A DNA stretch of 64,000 nucleotides from Micromonospora ferruginea (GTDB taxonomy: Bacteria; Actinomycetota; Actinomycetes; Mycobacteriales; Micromonosporaceae): contig NZ_CP059322.2 in NCBI RefSeq assembly GCF_013694245.2, positions 616,001-680,000 of the forward strand. Direction: 5' to 3'. Below the pieces are notes generated by a model that searched no databases, was not told where the DNA came from, and was given only the letters and a program-made list of their open reading frames with translations. Both the position numbers and the translations under genes were made by a program. Positions 18,196 through 26,619 of the stretch are shown one piece after another. Within the stretch, counting starts at the first letter, position 1. Every line of letters begins with the position of its first letter.

Positions 18196-18621
18196 ATGCA
18201 GGTCCTCTACACCGCGTCCGCCAAGGCCACCGGCGACGGCCGCGACGGCCACGTCCGCACCTCCGACGGCACCGTCGAGCTCGACCTCGCCGTGCCGAAG
18301 GAGATGGGCGGCGCCGGCGGGGCGGCCAACCCCGAGCAGCTCTTCGCCGCCGGCTACGCGGCCTGCTTCCACTCCGCGCTGCGCATCGTGGGCCGCCAGG
18401 CCAAGGCGGACGTCGCCGGCTCGGTCGTCGAGGCCGAGGTGGGCATCGGCCCGAACGGCAGCGGCGGCTACGGCCTGGCCGTGACACTTGTGGTGGACCT
18501 GCCCGCGGTCGAGCGGTCGGCCGCCGAGAAGCTGGTCGAGGCCGCCCACCAGGTCTGCCCCTACTCGAACGCGACCCGCGGCAACATCGAGGTCGCGCTG
18601 ACCGTCCGGGAGGCCCTGTGA
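18196..18621 (+). CDS. ohr: Organic hydroperoxide resistance protein Ohr
   Basis: A 141-residue OsmC/Ohr-family thiol peroxidase that reduces organic hydroperoxides, using a dithiol cofactor in the family. Both catalytic cysteines are present: C57 in [10 protein letters not shown] and C121 in [13 protein letters not shown]. The N-terminus [20 protein letters not shown] and the Arg of the active site region (VRTSDG) are family features. It is two bases after ohrR and its stop overlaps the next gene (GTGA). Confidence 0.96.
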   Translation: MQVLYTASAKATGDGRDGHVRTSDGTVELDLAVPKEMGGAGGAANPEQLFAAGYAACFHSALRIVGRQAKADVAGSVVEAEVGIGPNGSGGYGLAVTLVVDLPAVERSAAEKLVEAAHQVCPYSNATRGNIEVALTVREAL

Positions 18622-19628
18622 GCAGCGACAGCAGCGTGAACCGGGAGATCCATCTGGCGTCCCGCCCCGAGGGCTGGCCGACCGCCGACAACTTCCGGCT
18701 CGTCACCACCGAGGTGCCGACGCCGGGGCCGGGCCAGCTCGTGGTCCGCAACCAGTTCATGTCGGTCGACCCGTACATGCGCGGGCGGATGAACGACGTG
18801 AAGTCCTACATGCCCCCGTTCGCGCTGGACGCCCCGCTCGACGGCGGCGCGATCGGTGAGGTGGTGGCCGGCGAGGCCGAGGGCGTCAAGCCCGGCGACG
18901 TCGTCCTGCACAGCCTCGGCTGGCGGGAGTACGCGCTCGTCGACGCCCGGGGCGTGCGCAAGGTCGACCCGGGTCTCGCCCCGGTCAGCGCCTACCTCAG
19001 CGTGCTCGGCATGACCGGGCTGACCGCGTACGCCGGGCTGCTCGACGTGGCCGCGATGAAGCCGGGGGAGACGGTCTTCGTCTCCGGCGCGGCCGGCGCG
19101 GTGGGCAGCATGGTCGGGCAGATCGCGAAGCTGCGCGGCGCCGGCCGGGTGATCGGCAGCGCCGGCTCCCCGGCGAAGGTCGAGCGGCTGCTCGCGCTCG
19201 GCTTCGACGCCGCCTTCGACTACCACGACGGCCCGGTGTACAAGCAGCTCAAGGCCGCCGCGCCGGACGGGGTCGACGTCTACTTCGACAACGTCGGCTC
19301 GGACCACCTGGAGGCCGCGATCGGGTCGATGAACCTGCACGGCCGGGCCGCGATCTGCGGCATGATCGCCCAGTACAACTCGGCCGAGCCGCCGGCCGCG
19401 CCGCGCAACCTGGCGCTGGTGATCGGCAAGCGGCTGACCCTGCGCGGCTTCCTCGTCGGTGACCACGGCCACCTGCGCGACCAGTTCGTCCAGGAGATGG
19501 CCGGCTGGCTGCGCGACGGCAAGCTGTCCTACGACGAGACCGTGGTCGACGGCATCGAGGCCGCCCCGGAGGCCTTCCTCGGCCTGATGCGCGGCGAGAA
19601 CCTCGGCAAGATGCTCGTCCGCCTCTGA
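18618..19628 (+). CDS. NADP-dependent oxidoreductase, zinc-independent MDR (CurA/YncB-like)
   Basis: A 336-residue medium-chain dehydrogenase/reductase. The N-terminal region [34 protein letters not shown] and the Rossmann motif [22 protein letters not shown] belong to the leukotriene B4 12-hydroxydehydrogenase / CurA-like subgroup, which reduces activated C=C bonds with NADPH. No zinc ligands are seen. It overlaps the ohr stop by four bases, so it is part of the peroxide-induced unit, where reducing alpha,beta-unsaturated carbonyls from lipid peroxidation would make sense; this link is inference. The length is normal for the family. Confidence 0.87.
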   Translation: MSSDSSVNREIHLASRPEGWPTADNFRLVTTEVPTPGPGQLVVRNQFMSVDPYMRGRMNDVKSYMPPFALDAPLDGGAIGEVVAGEAEGVKPGDVVLHSLGWREYALVDARGVRKVDPGLAPVSAYLSVLGMTGLTAYAGLLDVAAMKPGETVFVSGAAGAVGSMVGQIAKLRGAGRVIGSAGSPAKVERLLALGFDAAFDYHDGPVYKQLKAAAPDGVDVYFDNVGSDHLEAAIGSMNLHGRAAICGMIAQYNSAEPPAAPRNLALVIGKRLTLRGFLVGDHGHLRDQFVQEMAGWLRDGKLSYDETVVDGIEAAPEAFLGLMRGENLGKMLVRL

Positions 19629-19692
19629 CCCGGGCACGCCCGAGCGGCGGTGATCGGCCTCACCGGCCGGTCGCCGCCGCTCGCGCGTTGGC

Positions 19693-19705
19693 TAGGCTTC
19701 CGGTC
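19693..19705 (+). promoter_or_regulatory. Predicted leaderless promoter of hisF
   Basis: TAGGCT at 19693-19698 sits seven bases before the hisF ATG (19706). This is the same spacing as at hisD and ohrR and suggests hisF is transcribed on its own, starting at the start codon. Confidence 0.5.
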
Positions 19706-20473
19706 ATGACGGTGGCGGTACGGGTCATCCCCTGTCTGGACGTGGACGCCGGGCGGGTGGTCAAGGGCGTCAACTTCGTCGACCTGCGCGACGCCGGCGA
19801 CCCGGTGGAGCTGGCGGCGGCGTACGACCGGGCCGGCGCGGACGAGCTGACGTTCCTCGACGTGACCGCCTCGTCCAGCGACCGCGGCACCATGCTCGAC
19901 GTGGTGCGGCGCACCGCCGAGTCGGTCTTCATCCCGCTCACCGTGGGCGGTGGCATCCGCCGCGTCGAGGACGTGGACACGCTGCTGCGCGCCGGCGCGG
20001 ACAAGGTCGGGGTGAACACCGCGGCCATCGCCCGGCCGGAGCTGATCGCCGAGATCGCCGACCGGTTCGGGCGGCAGGTGCTGGTGCTGTCGCTGGACGT
20101 GCGCCGCGCCCCGGCCGGGGGAACGCCGAGCGGTTTCGAGGTCACCACGCACGGCGGCCGGCGCGGCGCCGGGCTGGACGCGGTCGAGTGGGCGGCGCGC
20201 GGCGCCGAGCTGGGCGCGGGCGAGATCCTGCTCAACTCGATGGACGCCGACGGCACCAAGGCCGGGTTCGACCTGCCGCTGATCCAGGCGGTCCGCGACG
20301 TGGTCGACGTGCCGGTGATCGCCAGCGGCGGGGCGGGCGCGGTGGCGCACTTCCCGCCGGCCGTCGACGCGGGCGCGGACGCGGTGCTCGCGGCCAGCGT
20401 CTTCCACTTCGGCGAGCTGACCGTCGGCGAGGTCAAGGACGCCCTGCGCGGCGCCGGGCACCCGGTGCGCTGA
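19706..20473 (+). CDS. hisF: Imidazole glycerol phosphate synthase, cyclase subunit
   Basis: The (beta/alpha)8 cyclase partner of HisH; it makes imidazole glycerol phosphate and AICAR. The 255-residue protein carries [20 protein letters not shown] with the first catalytic Asp, [52 protein letters not shown] with the second Asp, and [15 protein letters not shown] 19706 gives the usual [13 protein letters not shown] start. The gene is separated from hisH by the ohr unit, has its own promoter, and converges on the next gene. Confidence 0.97.
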   Translation: MTVAVRVIPCLDVDAGRVVKGVNFVDLRDAGDPVELAAAYDRAGADELTFLDVTASSSDRGTMLDVVRRTAESVFIPLTVGGGIRRVEDVDTLLRAGADKVGVNTAAIARPELIAEIADRFGRQVLVLSLDVRRAPAGGTPSGFEVTTHGGRRGAGLDAVEWAARGAELGAGEILLNSMDADGTKAGFDLPLIQAVRDVVDVPVIASGGAGAVAHFPPAVDAGADAVLAASVFHFGELTVGEVKDALRGAGHPVR

Positions 20474-20491
20474 GCCGGCCCGGGCGGGCGC

Positions 20492-20953
20492 TCAGGGCCG
20501 GCCGGAACGCCCCTCGGGGGAGCGGCGTGGCATCGGGATGGAGCGGACCACGTATTCCTGCACGGCCGCCGCGTGGTCGTCCTCGGCGAGCTGCCACTCG
20601 GCCTCGCCCGGCGGGTGCCGGCGGGTGAGCACGCCCTGCACGGTGTCGACGGTGGTGCCCAGCCCGGCGCTGGGCCGGGTGCGCCAGAGCCGTTCGCCGT
20701 CCGGCGTGACCCGGAACCAGCCGTCGGAGACGCTGACCAGGCCGGCCCCGGCGAGCCGGCGGACCGCCCCCTCGACCTCGTGCCGCTCGGGGATGGCCTG
20801 GTTGAGGTGGTCGGCGGTGGAGAGCACGTCGGCGAGGCGTACCCCTTCGGGGCGGCGTGTGGCCGCGGCCCGGCGGTGCCGGCCGGCGCCGCTCGCGATG
20901 ACCAACGCGACGAAGATCCAGGCGTCGCTCCAACGCCATCCGTTCTCCCCCAT
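20492..20953 (-). CDS. Hypothetical winged-helix-like protein
   Basis: A 153-residue product. The N-terminus MGENGWRWSDAWIFVALVIA has a tryptophan-rich start and a short hydrophobic stretch, then a segment that resembles a winged helix: RLADVLSTADHLNQAIPERHEVEGAVRRLAGAGLVSVSDGWFRVTPDGERL. The C-terminal part (about 85-150) is charged. Homologues of this plan exist in actinobacteria as hypothetical proteins, as I recall them. I chose ATG at 20953 because coding bias and protein-like sequence begin there; a longer in-frame ORF extends upstream but is the shadow of the yczE gene. Function unknown. Confidence 0.65.
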   Translation of the reverse strand: MGENGWRWSDAWIFVALVIASGAGRHRRAAATRRPEGVRLADVLSTADHLNQAIPERHEVEGAVRRLAGAGLVSVSDGWFRVTPDGERLWRTRPSAGLGTTVDTVQGVLTRRHPPGEAEWQLAEDDHAAAVQEYVVRSIPMPRRSPEGRSGRP

Positions 20954-21069
20954 GCACGAATGATGCCCGCCCGCGACGGCGGAGGAAACACCCGGTTTCG
21001 CCGTCGTGCGTCGTCGCAGCTCAGCGCCGTCCGGGCCGGCCCGTGCGGTGGCGGTGGGCCCGACGACAC

Positions 21070-21702
21070 TCACGCAGCGTAGGCGTTGGCCGGTCGGGCC
21101 GGCAGCGCGAAGATCGGGATGAAGAGCTGGGCGAGCGGCCCGATGGCCAGCGCGTAGGCCACGGTGCCGACGCCGACCGTGCCGCCGAGCAGCCAGCCGA
21201 GGCCGAGCACGGTCACCTCGATGACGGTCCGGACCAGCCGCACCGACCAGCGGGGATGCCGGGCGGTGAACCCGGTCATCAGGCCGTCGCGCGGCCCGGG
21301 GCCGAGGCCGGCGCCCAGGTAGAGGCCGGTGGCGGCGCCGTTGGCGACGATCCCGACCACCAGCAGCGTGGCGCGCACCGGCAGGCCCTCGCCCGGCGGC
21401 AGCACCAGCAGGGTGGCGTCGACGACCAGCCCGATCACCACCACGTTGCTGATCGTGCCGAGGCCGGGGCGCTGCCGCAGCGGGATCCAGAGCAGCAGGA
21501 CCAGGGTGCCGACGGCGATGGTGACGGTGCCGAAGGAGAGGCCGGTCTGCCGGGCGAGCCCCTGGTGGAACACGTCCCAGGGGTCCAGGCCGAGCCCCGA
21601 GCGGATCATTAGCGCCATGCTGAGCCCGTAGAGGACCAGGCCGGCGTAGAGCTGGGTGAGTCGCCGCACGGGCCGGTGCCGGAGATTGCCAAGCGGTGCC
21701 AT
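21070..21702 (-). CDS. yczE: YczE/YitT-type membrane protein
   Basis: A 210-residue integral membrane protein with about five or six hydrophobic segments. Family features include LVLYGLSMALMIRSGLGLDPWDVFHQGLA, the pattern GxGTxxN (GLGTISNVVVIG) and YLGAGLGPGPRDGLMTGF. YczE proteins have no proven function. The gene is transcribed divergently from a MocR-type regulator, the YczR/YczE pairing known in actinobacteria. The ATG at 21702 starts MAPLGNLRHRP and lies seven bases from a TAGGGT -10 box (complement of 21710-21715). Confidence 0.85.
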   Translation of the reverse strand: MAPLGNLRHRPVRRLTQLYAGLVLYGLSMALMIRSGLGLDPWDVFHQGLARQTGLSFGTVTIAVGTLVLLLWIPLRQRPGLGTISNVVVIGLVVDATLLVLPPGEGLPVRATLLVVGIVANGAATGLYLGAGLGPGPRDGLMTGFTARHPRWSVRLVRTVIEVTVLGLGWLLGGTVGVGTVAYALAIGPLAQLFIPIFALPARPANAYAA

Positions 21703-21795
21703 GCATGCCACCCTAGGGTCCAATTGCCGGCGGCGAAGAGGCCAATCGGGGAGGGGTGGCTATGACCAGTCAGGTCCGTGGTGTCCAATTGGCGC
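21703..21795. promoter_or_regulatory. Divergent yczE-yczR control region with CCAAT-type boxes
   Basis: The gap between the two starts holds GTCCAATTG at 21719-21727, GCCAATCGG at 21741-21749, and a third copy GTCCAATTG at 21783-21791 just inside yczR. Repeated CCAAT-like half-sites are candidate MocR/YczR operators. On the minus strand TAGGGT lies seven bases before the yczE ATG, predicting a leaderless yczE transcript. Confidence 0.5.
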
Positions 21796-23213
21796 GCCTG
21801 CTCGGTCAGTGGCACGCCCTGCCCGGCCGCCGCCGCAGCCCCGACTACGTCGCGCTCGCCGGCGCCGTCCGGGGCCTGCTCGCCGACGGCCGGCTTCCCC
21901 TCGGGGTACGCCTGCCGGCCGAACGGGAACTGGCCGAGGCGCTGCGGATCAGCCGGACCACCGTCACCGCCGCCTACCGGGAACTGCGCGAGTCCGGCCA
22001 CCTGGCCAGCCGGCGCGGGGCCGGGAGCTGGACCATGCTGCCCGGCACCCACCGGGTCGCCAGCACCGGCCTGTGGACCCCGCTCGACGACCGGGACATG
22101 ATCGACCTCGGGGTCGCCGCGCTCTCCGCCCCGCCGCAGCTCGTCCCGGCCGCCCGGGCCGCCGCCGAGGACCTGCCCCGCTATCTCGGCGGCGCCGGCT
22201 ACCACCCCACCGGCATCATCGAGCTGCGTGAGGCGGTGGCCCACGGCTACACCGTGCGCGGGCTGCCCACCAGCCCCGAGCAGATCATGGTCACCAGCGG
22301 CACGCAGCACGCGCTGGACCTGGTGCTCCGACTGGCGCTGTCGCCCGGCGGACCGGTGCTGGTCGAGTCGCCCACCTATCCCAACGCGCTCGCCGCGCTG
22401 GCGGCCCGGCGGGCCCGGATCACCACGCACGGGCTCTCCGACACCGGCTGGGACGCCGACCTGCTGCTCGGCAGCCTGCGGCAGACCCGGCCGAAGCTCG
22501 CGTACGTGATCCCGGAGTTCCACAACCCCACCGGTCACCTGATGCCGGCCGACCTGCGCGAGCGGCTGGTTGGCGCGGCCCACGCGGCCGGCGCCGACCT
22601 GGTGGTGGACGAGTCCTTCGTCGACCTGCCGCTGGACGGCACCCCGCTGCCGCCACCGGTCGCGGTCTTCGACCGGCACTCCCGGGTGATCAGCATCGGC
22701 GGGATGAGCAAGCCCTACTGGGGCGGCCTGCGGATCGGCTGGGTACGCGCCTCCGCGCCCCAGGTGCAGCGACTGGCCGCCGCCCGGGTCGGGGTGGACA
22801 TGGCCAGTCCGGTGCTCGACCAGCTCGTCGCGGTGCACCTGCTCGCCCAGTCCTCGGTCATCGTCGCCGCCCGCCGGACGCAGCTCGCCGCCCAGCGCGA
22901 CGCGCTGGTCGCCGCGCTCGCCGACCGGCTGCCCGACTGGCGGGTCACCGTGCCGCGCGGCGGCGTCACGCTCTGGGCCGAGTTGGACGGCCCGATCTCC
23001 AGCGCCCTGGCCCGGGCGGCCGAGGAGGTCGGCGTACGGCTGGCGCCCGGGCCCCGCTTCGGCCTGGACGGGACGCTGGAGCGGTTCCTCCGGCTGCCGT
23101 TCACGCTGCCGGCCGCCGAGCTGGTGGAGGCGGTCGGGCGGCTCGCCGCGGTCCGCTACGACCTGGACCGGGCCGGCCGCCCGCAGTGGCGGGAGCCGAG
23201 CGTCATCGCCTGA
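21762..23213 (+). CDS. yczR: MocR-family regulator (GntR DNA-binding plus aminotransferase domain), YczR type
   Basis: A 483-residue MocR regulator. The winged-helix GntR domain is residues about 24-90 (PLGVRLPAERELAEALRISRTTVTAAYRELRESGHLASRRGAGSWT). A fold type I aminotransferase-like domain follows (about 120-470), with YHPTGIIELREAVAHGYTVRGLPTSPEQIMVTSGTQHALDL, PEFHNPTGHLMP, VVDESFVDLPL and ISIGGMSKPYWGGLRIGW, where Lys would hold PLP. Such proteins sense PLP or amino acids and rarely act as enzymes. I chose ATG 21762, eight bases after GGGGAGGGG; GTG 21756 is too close to the site. It is divergent from yczE, which it probably controls. Confidence 0.9.
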   Translation: MTSQVRGVQLARLLGQWHALPGRRRSPDYVALAGAVRGLLADGRLPLGVRLPAERELAEALRISRTTVTAAYRELRESGHLASRRGAGSWTMLPGTHRVASTGLWTPLDDRDMIDLGVAALSAPPQLVPAARAAAEDLPRYLGGAGYHPTGIIELREAVAHGYTVRGLPTSPEQIMVTSGTQHALDLVLRLALSPGGPVLVESPTYPNALAALAARRARITTHGLSDTGWDADLLLGSLRQTRPKLAYVIPEFHNPTGHLMPADLRERLVGAAHAAGADLVVDESFVDLPLDGTPLPPPVAVFDRHSRVISIGGMSKPYWGGLRIGWVRASAPQVQRLAAARVGVDMASPVLDQLVAVHLLAQSSVIVAARRTQLAAQRDALVAALADRLPDWRVTVPRGGVTLWAELDGPISSALARAAEEVGVRLAPGPRFGLDGTLERFLRLPFTLPAAELVEAVGRLAAVRYDLDRAGRPQWREPSVIA

Positions 23214-23285
23214 CACCCGCGCCCGTTCCGGTGGGGATCGCGGGAACCGTGCCACCGGGCCGGGCACGCCCCGCAGACTGCCCGG

Positions 23286-24593
23286 GTGGGGAACCGGAGC
23301 GACGCCCGCTGGTCTCGGGCGTTACGAGCGGCCGCCCCCGGTTCCCGCACCACCCGGCTGGAACTCTTCTACGACCTGGTGTTCGTGTTCGCGTTCCTCA
23401 GCGTCACCACGCTGACCGCCACGGAGCTGACCCCGGTCAACCTCTACCGGTTCCTGCTGGTGCTGGCGCTGCTCTGGTGGTCGTGGACCGGGTTCGCCCG
23501 GGTGGGCAACGCCTGCCGCGCCGACCAGGGCCTGCTACCGCTGGTCGGGTTCGTCACCGTGGCGGCGACGTTCCTGCTGGTGCTCAGCGCCCCGGGCGCG
23601 TTCCAGGACCGGCCGGGCGGCCTGCCCGGCCCGCTGGTCTTCGCCGGCAGCTACTTCGTGATCCGGATGGCCCAGCTCAGCGTGTTCGGTCGGGTGGACC
23701 GCGCCGACCCGGTGCGCCGCCGGCGGTTCCTGCTGCGCCTCCTGGTGCCGGTGGCGGCCACCGCGCTGCTCGTGGTCGCCGGCACCGTACCCGGCCGGCT
23801 GCCCGAGGGCCGCTTCGCCGTCGGGTTGCAACTGGTGCTCTGGACGCTGGCCGTGCTGGTCGAGTACGGGGTCGGGACCACCGTGGCCTGGCACTGGTGG
23901 GTGGTGGTGTCGGCCGGGCACTGGGCGGAACGGCACGCGCTGATGGTGCTGGTCGCGCTCGGCGAGTCGATCATCGCGCTCGGGCTCGGCCCGAAGACCG
24001 GGCTGCCGCTGACCGGCCCGGTGGCGGTGGCCGCCCTGCTCGGCATCCTCGTGGTGGCGGCGCTCTGGTGGGTCTACTTCGACACCCTGGCGTTCGCGCT
24101 GGAGCAGACGCTGCACCACGCCCGCGACCGGTCCGCCCGGCTGCGGCTGGCCCGCTCGGTCTACACGTTCCTGCACCTGCCGATGACCACCGGGACCATC
24201 CTCTACGCGCTCGGCCTCAAGGATCTGCTGGCCGAGGTCGCCGACCCGGCCACCCCGCAGTGGGGGTGGCCGCTGGGCGGCTTCTGGGGCGGCGTCCTCT
24301 ACTCCGGCGTCGCGCTCTACCTGCTCAGCATCGCCGGCTGCTGGTGGCTGGCGGAACGGGAGGTGCACCGCCCGCTGCTGGTCACCGTGGCGGCGTTGGC
24401 CGCGTCCGCCCCGTTCGCGTTCCGGGCGCCGGAGGTGGCCGCGCTGGGCGTGCTGGCCGTGCTGACCGCCGCCGGCGTGGCCTGGGAGACCCGCAGCGAG
24501 GACGGCCGCCGGCGGCGGGTGCGCCGGCTCGCGCTGGAGGAACAGATCGCCGCGGAGGCCGAGCAGAGCCGGTGGCGGCGGGAACACCTCTGA
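23286..24593 (+). CDS. Low temperature requirement protein A (LtrA) family
   Basis: A 435-residue polytopic membrane protein with about 11-12 hydrophobic segments. Family hallmarks are TTRLELFYDLVFVFAFLSVTTLT near the N-terminus, LLWWSWTGFARVGN, MVLVALGESIIALGLG in the middle and ALWWVYFD. LtrA was linked to growth at low temperature in Listeria; its molecular function is unknown. The C-terminal 40 residues are Arg/Glu-rich and cytoplasmic. The start is GTG 23286. The gene converges with fadD across a strong hairpin at 24627-24654. Confidence 0.9.
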   Translation: MGNRSDARWSRALRAAAPGSRTTRLELFYDLVFVFAFLSVTTLTATELTPVNLYRFLLVLALLWWSWTGFARVGNACRADQGLLPLVGFVTVAATFLLVLSAPGAFQDRPGGLPGPLVFAGSYFVIRMAQLSVFGRVDRADPVRRRRFLLRLLVPVAATALLVVAGTVPGRLPEGRFAVGLQLVLWTLAVLVEYGVGTTVAWHWWVVVSAGHWAERHALMVLVALGESIIALGLGPKTGLPLTGPVAVAALLGILVVAALWWVYFDTLAFALEQTLHHARDRSARLRLARSVYTFLHLPMTTGTILYALGLKDLLAEVADPATPQWGWPLGGFWGGVLYSGVALYLLSIAGCWWLAEREVHRPLLVTVAALAASAPFAFRAPEVAALGVLAVLTAAGVAWETRSEDGRRRRVRRLALEEQIAAEAEQSRWRREHL

Positions 24594-24626
24594 CCGGGGT
24601 ACGCCGGCCGGGCCGGTCCCGCGCGG

Positions 24627-24654
24627 GCCGTGCCCCGGGACGGTGGGGCACGGC
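24627..24654. terminator. Bidirectional hairpin between convergent ltrA-like gene and fadD
   Basis: The arms GCCGTGCCCC (24627-24636) and GGGGCACGGC (24645-24654) pair perfectly over ten bases around an 8-base loop. It sits in the 82-base gap between two convergent genes, so it can serve both. Confidence 0.7.
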
Positions 24655-24675
24655 CGGCGCGGCAGCCGGGACGGG

Positions 24676-26502
24676 CTACAGCTCGGCGAGCGTGCCCTCG
24701 TACATCTTGTCGATCTCGCCGGCGAAGTTGGTCTCCACGCTGCGGCGCTTGATCTTCAGCGACGGGGTGACCTCGCCGTCGGCGATGGTGAGGTCACGGG
24801 GGAGGATCGTCACCTTCTTGATCGTCTCCCAGCGGTTGAGCTTGGCGTTCAGCTCGGCGACGTAGCCCTCGACCATCTCCTGCGCCTCCGGCGAGGTGAC
24901 GATGGTGGTGTAGTCGCTGCCCTCCAGGCGGGTGCCGGCGGCCCAGGCCTGGATCGCGTCCGGGTCCAGCGTCACCAGCATCGTGCAGTAGTTGCGGGCC
25001 TGCCCGATCACCACCGCCTGCGAGGTGTACGGGCAGACGGCCTTGAACACGCCCTCGATGTGCGACGGCGCGACGTACTTGCCGCCGGACGTCTTGACCA
25101 GGTCCTTCTTGCGGTCGGTGATGCGCAGGTAGCCGTCGTCGTCGAGGGTGCCGATGTCGCCGGTGCGGAAGAAACCGTCGTCGGTGAACGCCTCCGCCGT
25201 TTCCCCGGGCAGGTTGTGGTAGCCGCGCATGACCGGGCGACCGCGGACCAGGATCTCGCCGTCGGTGTCGATGCGGCACTCCAGGTCGCCCATGGCCCGG
25301 CCGACACTGCCGATCTTGAGCCCGTCGGGCGGGTTGACGAACGCGCCGGCGCTGGTCTCGGTGAGGCCGTACCCCTCGGAGATGGGCAGGTTGGCGGCGG
25401 CGAAGAAGGTGGCGATCTCCTGGCTCAGCGGCGCCGCGCCGGAGACCAGCACCCGCATCCGGCCGCCGAGCCGGGCCTGGAGCTTGCTGAACACCAGCTT
25501 CTCGGCCAGCCCGTACTTCAGTCGCAGCCCGGCCGGGACCGGCTTGCCGGCCTGCTCCAGCGCGACCTTCTCCTTGCCGACCGCGACCCCCCAGGCGAAG
25601 ATCTTCGCCTTCGCGCCGCCGGCGGACTGCGCGGTGGTCACGGCCTTGTTGTAGACCTTCTCGAAGACCCGGGGCGCGCCGCACATCAGCGTCGGCCGCA
25701 CCACGCCGAGCAGCTCGACCAGCTTGTCCACCCGGCCGTCGACGTAGGTGGGCAGGCCGACGTGGGTGGCGCCGCAGAGCAGCGTCTTGCCGAACGAGTG
25801 GGACAGCGGCAACCACAGGTATTGCAGGTCGTCGACGCGCAGCAGGCCCAGCTCGGCCTGCGCCACGCCCTCCCAGCACCAGCCGCCGTGCAGCAGCTCC
25901 ACGCCCTTGGGCCGGCCGGTGGTGCCCGAGGTGTAGATCAGGGTGGCCAGGTGGTCCGGGCCGATGCCGGCGACCAGCCGGTCGACCAGGTCCGGCTCGG
26001 CGGCCAGCGTGGCCGCGCCGCGCTCCTCCAGCTCGGCGAGGGTGAGCTGCGGGACGCCGGCGGCCGGGTCCGCCGCGCCGTCGAGGAGCACCACGTGGGT
26101 CAGCGCCGGCAGCTCGGCGCCGGCGATCTTCGCCGCCTGGGCCGGGTTCTCCGCGAACAGCACGCGCGAGCCGGAGTCGGCGAGGATGTAGACCGCGTCC
26201 TCCGGCTCGGTGGTCGGGTAGACGGTGGTGGTGGCCCCGCCGGCGCACATCACGCCGAAGTCGGCGAGCACCCATTCCAGCCGCGTGTTGGCCAGGATCG
26301 CCACCGGATCCTCGAGGCCCACACCGAGCCCGTGCAGCCCGGCCGCGATCGCCTTGGCGCGCTGCCCGACCTGCTCCCACGTCAGCCAGACCGGGCCCGA
26401 GTCGTCCTGGGCGGGGTGGGCGAACGCGTGCCGGTCGGGGGAATCCGCCACGCGCTTGAGGAACATGTCCGGTACGGAACGGTACGGTACATCGAGAGCC
26501 AT
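24676..26502 (-). CDS. Long-chain fatty-acid-CoA ligase (AMP-forming), FadD15-like
   Basis: A 608-residue ANL-superfamily enzyme that activates fatty acids to acyl-AMP and then acyl-CoA. Motifs in order are RAKAIAAGLHGLGVG, TLIYTSGTTGRPKG (the P-loop, about residue 180), LPLSHSFGKTLL, EGYGLTETSAGA, GEILVRGRPVMRGYHNLPGETAE, FFRTGDIGTLDDDGYLRITDRKKDLVKTSGGKYVAP and the C-terminal Lys region TPSLKIKRRSVE. The pattern with DRKKDLVKTSGGKYVAP is typical of FadD15-type long-chain ligases. It starts at ATG 26502. The substrate chain length is inferred from family only. A terpene synthase gene lies upstream in the same orientation after 117 bases. Confidence 0.92.
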   Translation of the reverse strand: MALDVPYRSVPDMFLKRVADSPDRHAFAHPAQDDSGPVWLTWEQVGQRAKAIAAGLHGLGVGLEDPVAILANTRLEWVLADFGVMCAGGATTTVYPTTEPEDAVYILADSGSRVLFAENPAQAAKIAGAELPALTHVVLLDGAADPAAGVPQLTLAELEERGAATLAAEPDLVDRLVAGIGPDHLATLIYTSGTTGRPKGVELLHGGWCWEGVAQAELGLLRVDDLQYLWLPLSHSFGKTLLCGATHVGLPTYVDGRVDKLVELLGVVRPTLMCGAPRVFEKVYNKAVTTAQSAGGAKAKIFAWGVAVGKEKVALEQAGKPVPAGLRLKYGLAEKLVFSKLQARLGGRMRVLVSGAAPLSQEIATFFAAANLPISEGYGLTETSAGAFVNPPDGLKIGSVGRAMGDLECRIDTDGEILVRGRPVMRGYHNLPGETAEAFTDDGFFRTGDIGTLDDDGYLRITDRKKDLVKTSGGKYVAPSHIEGVFKAVCPYTSQAVVIGQARNYCTMLVTLDPDAIQAWAAGTRLEGSDYTTIVTSPEAQEMVEGYVAELNAKLNRWETIKKVTILPRDLTIADGEVTPSLKIKRRSVETNFAGEIDKMYEGTLAEL

Positions 26503-26619
26503 CGTGGTAGCCGCCTTCAGGGGTGGAGGGACGTGACGGGGGTCACGCCGGTCTGCGGTTACCGAAGAGTATTGCGTGCACCCGGGCAGCGGCTAGTGCC
26601 GAACGGTCGGGGGTGCGGC

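Noticed and set aside
20492..21706. A 404-residue minus-strand ORF joining the winged-helix-like gene to the yczE region
   Set aside because: The upstream half is a shadow of yczE; protein-like sequence begins at the ATG of 20953.
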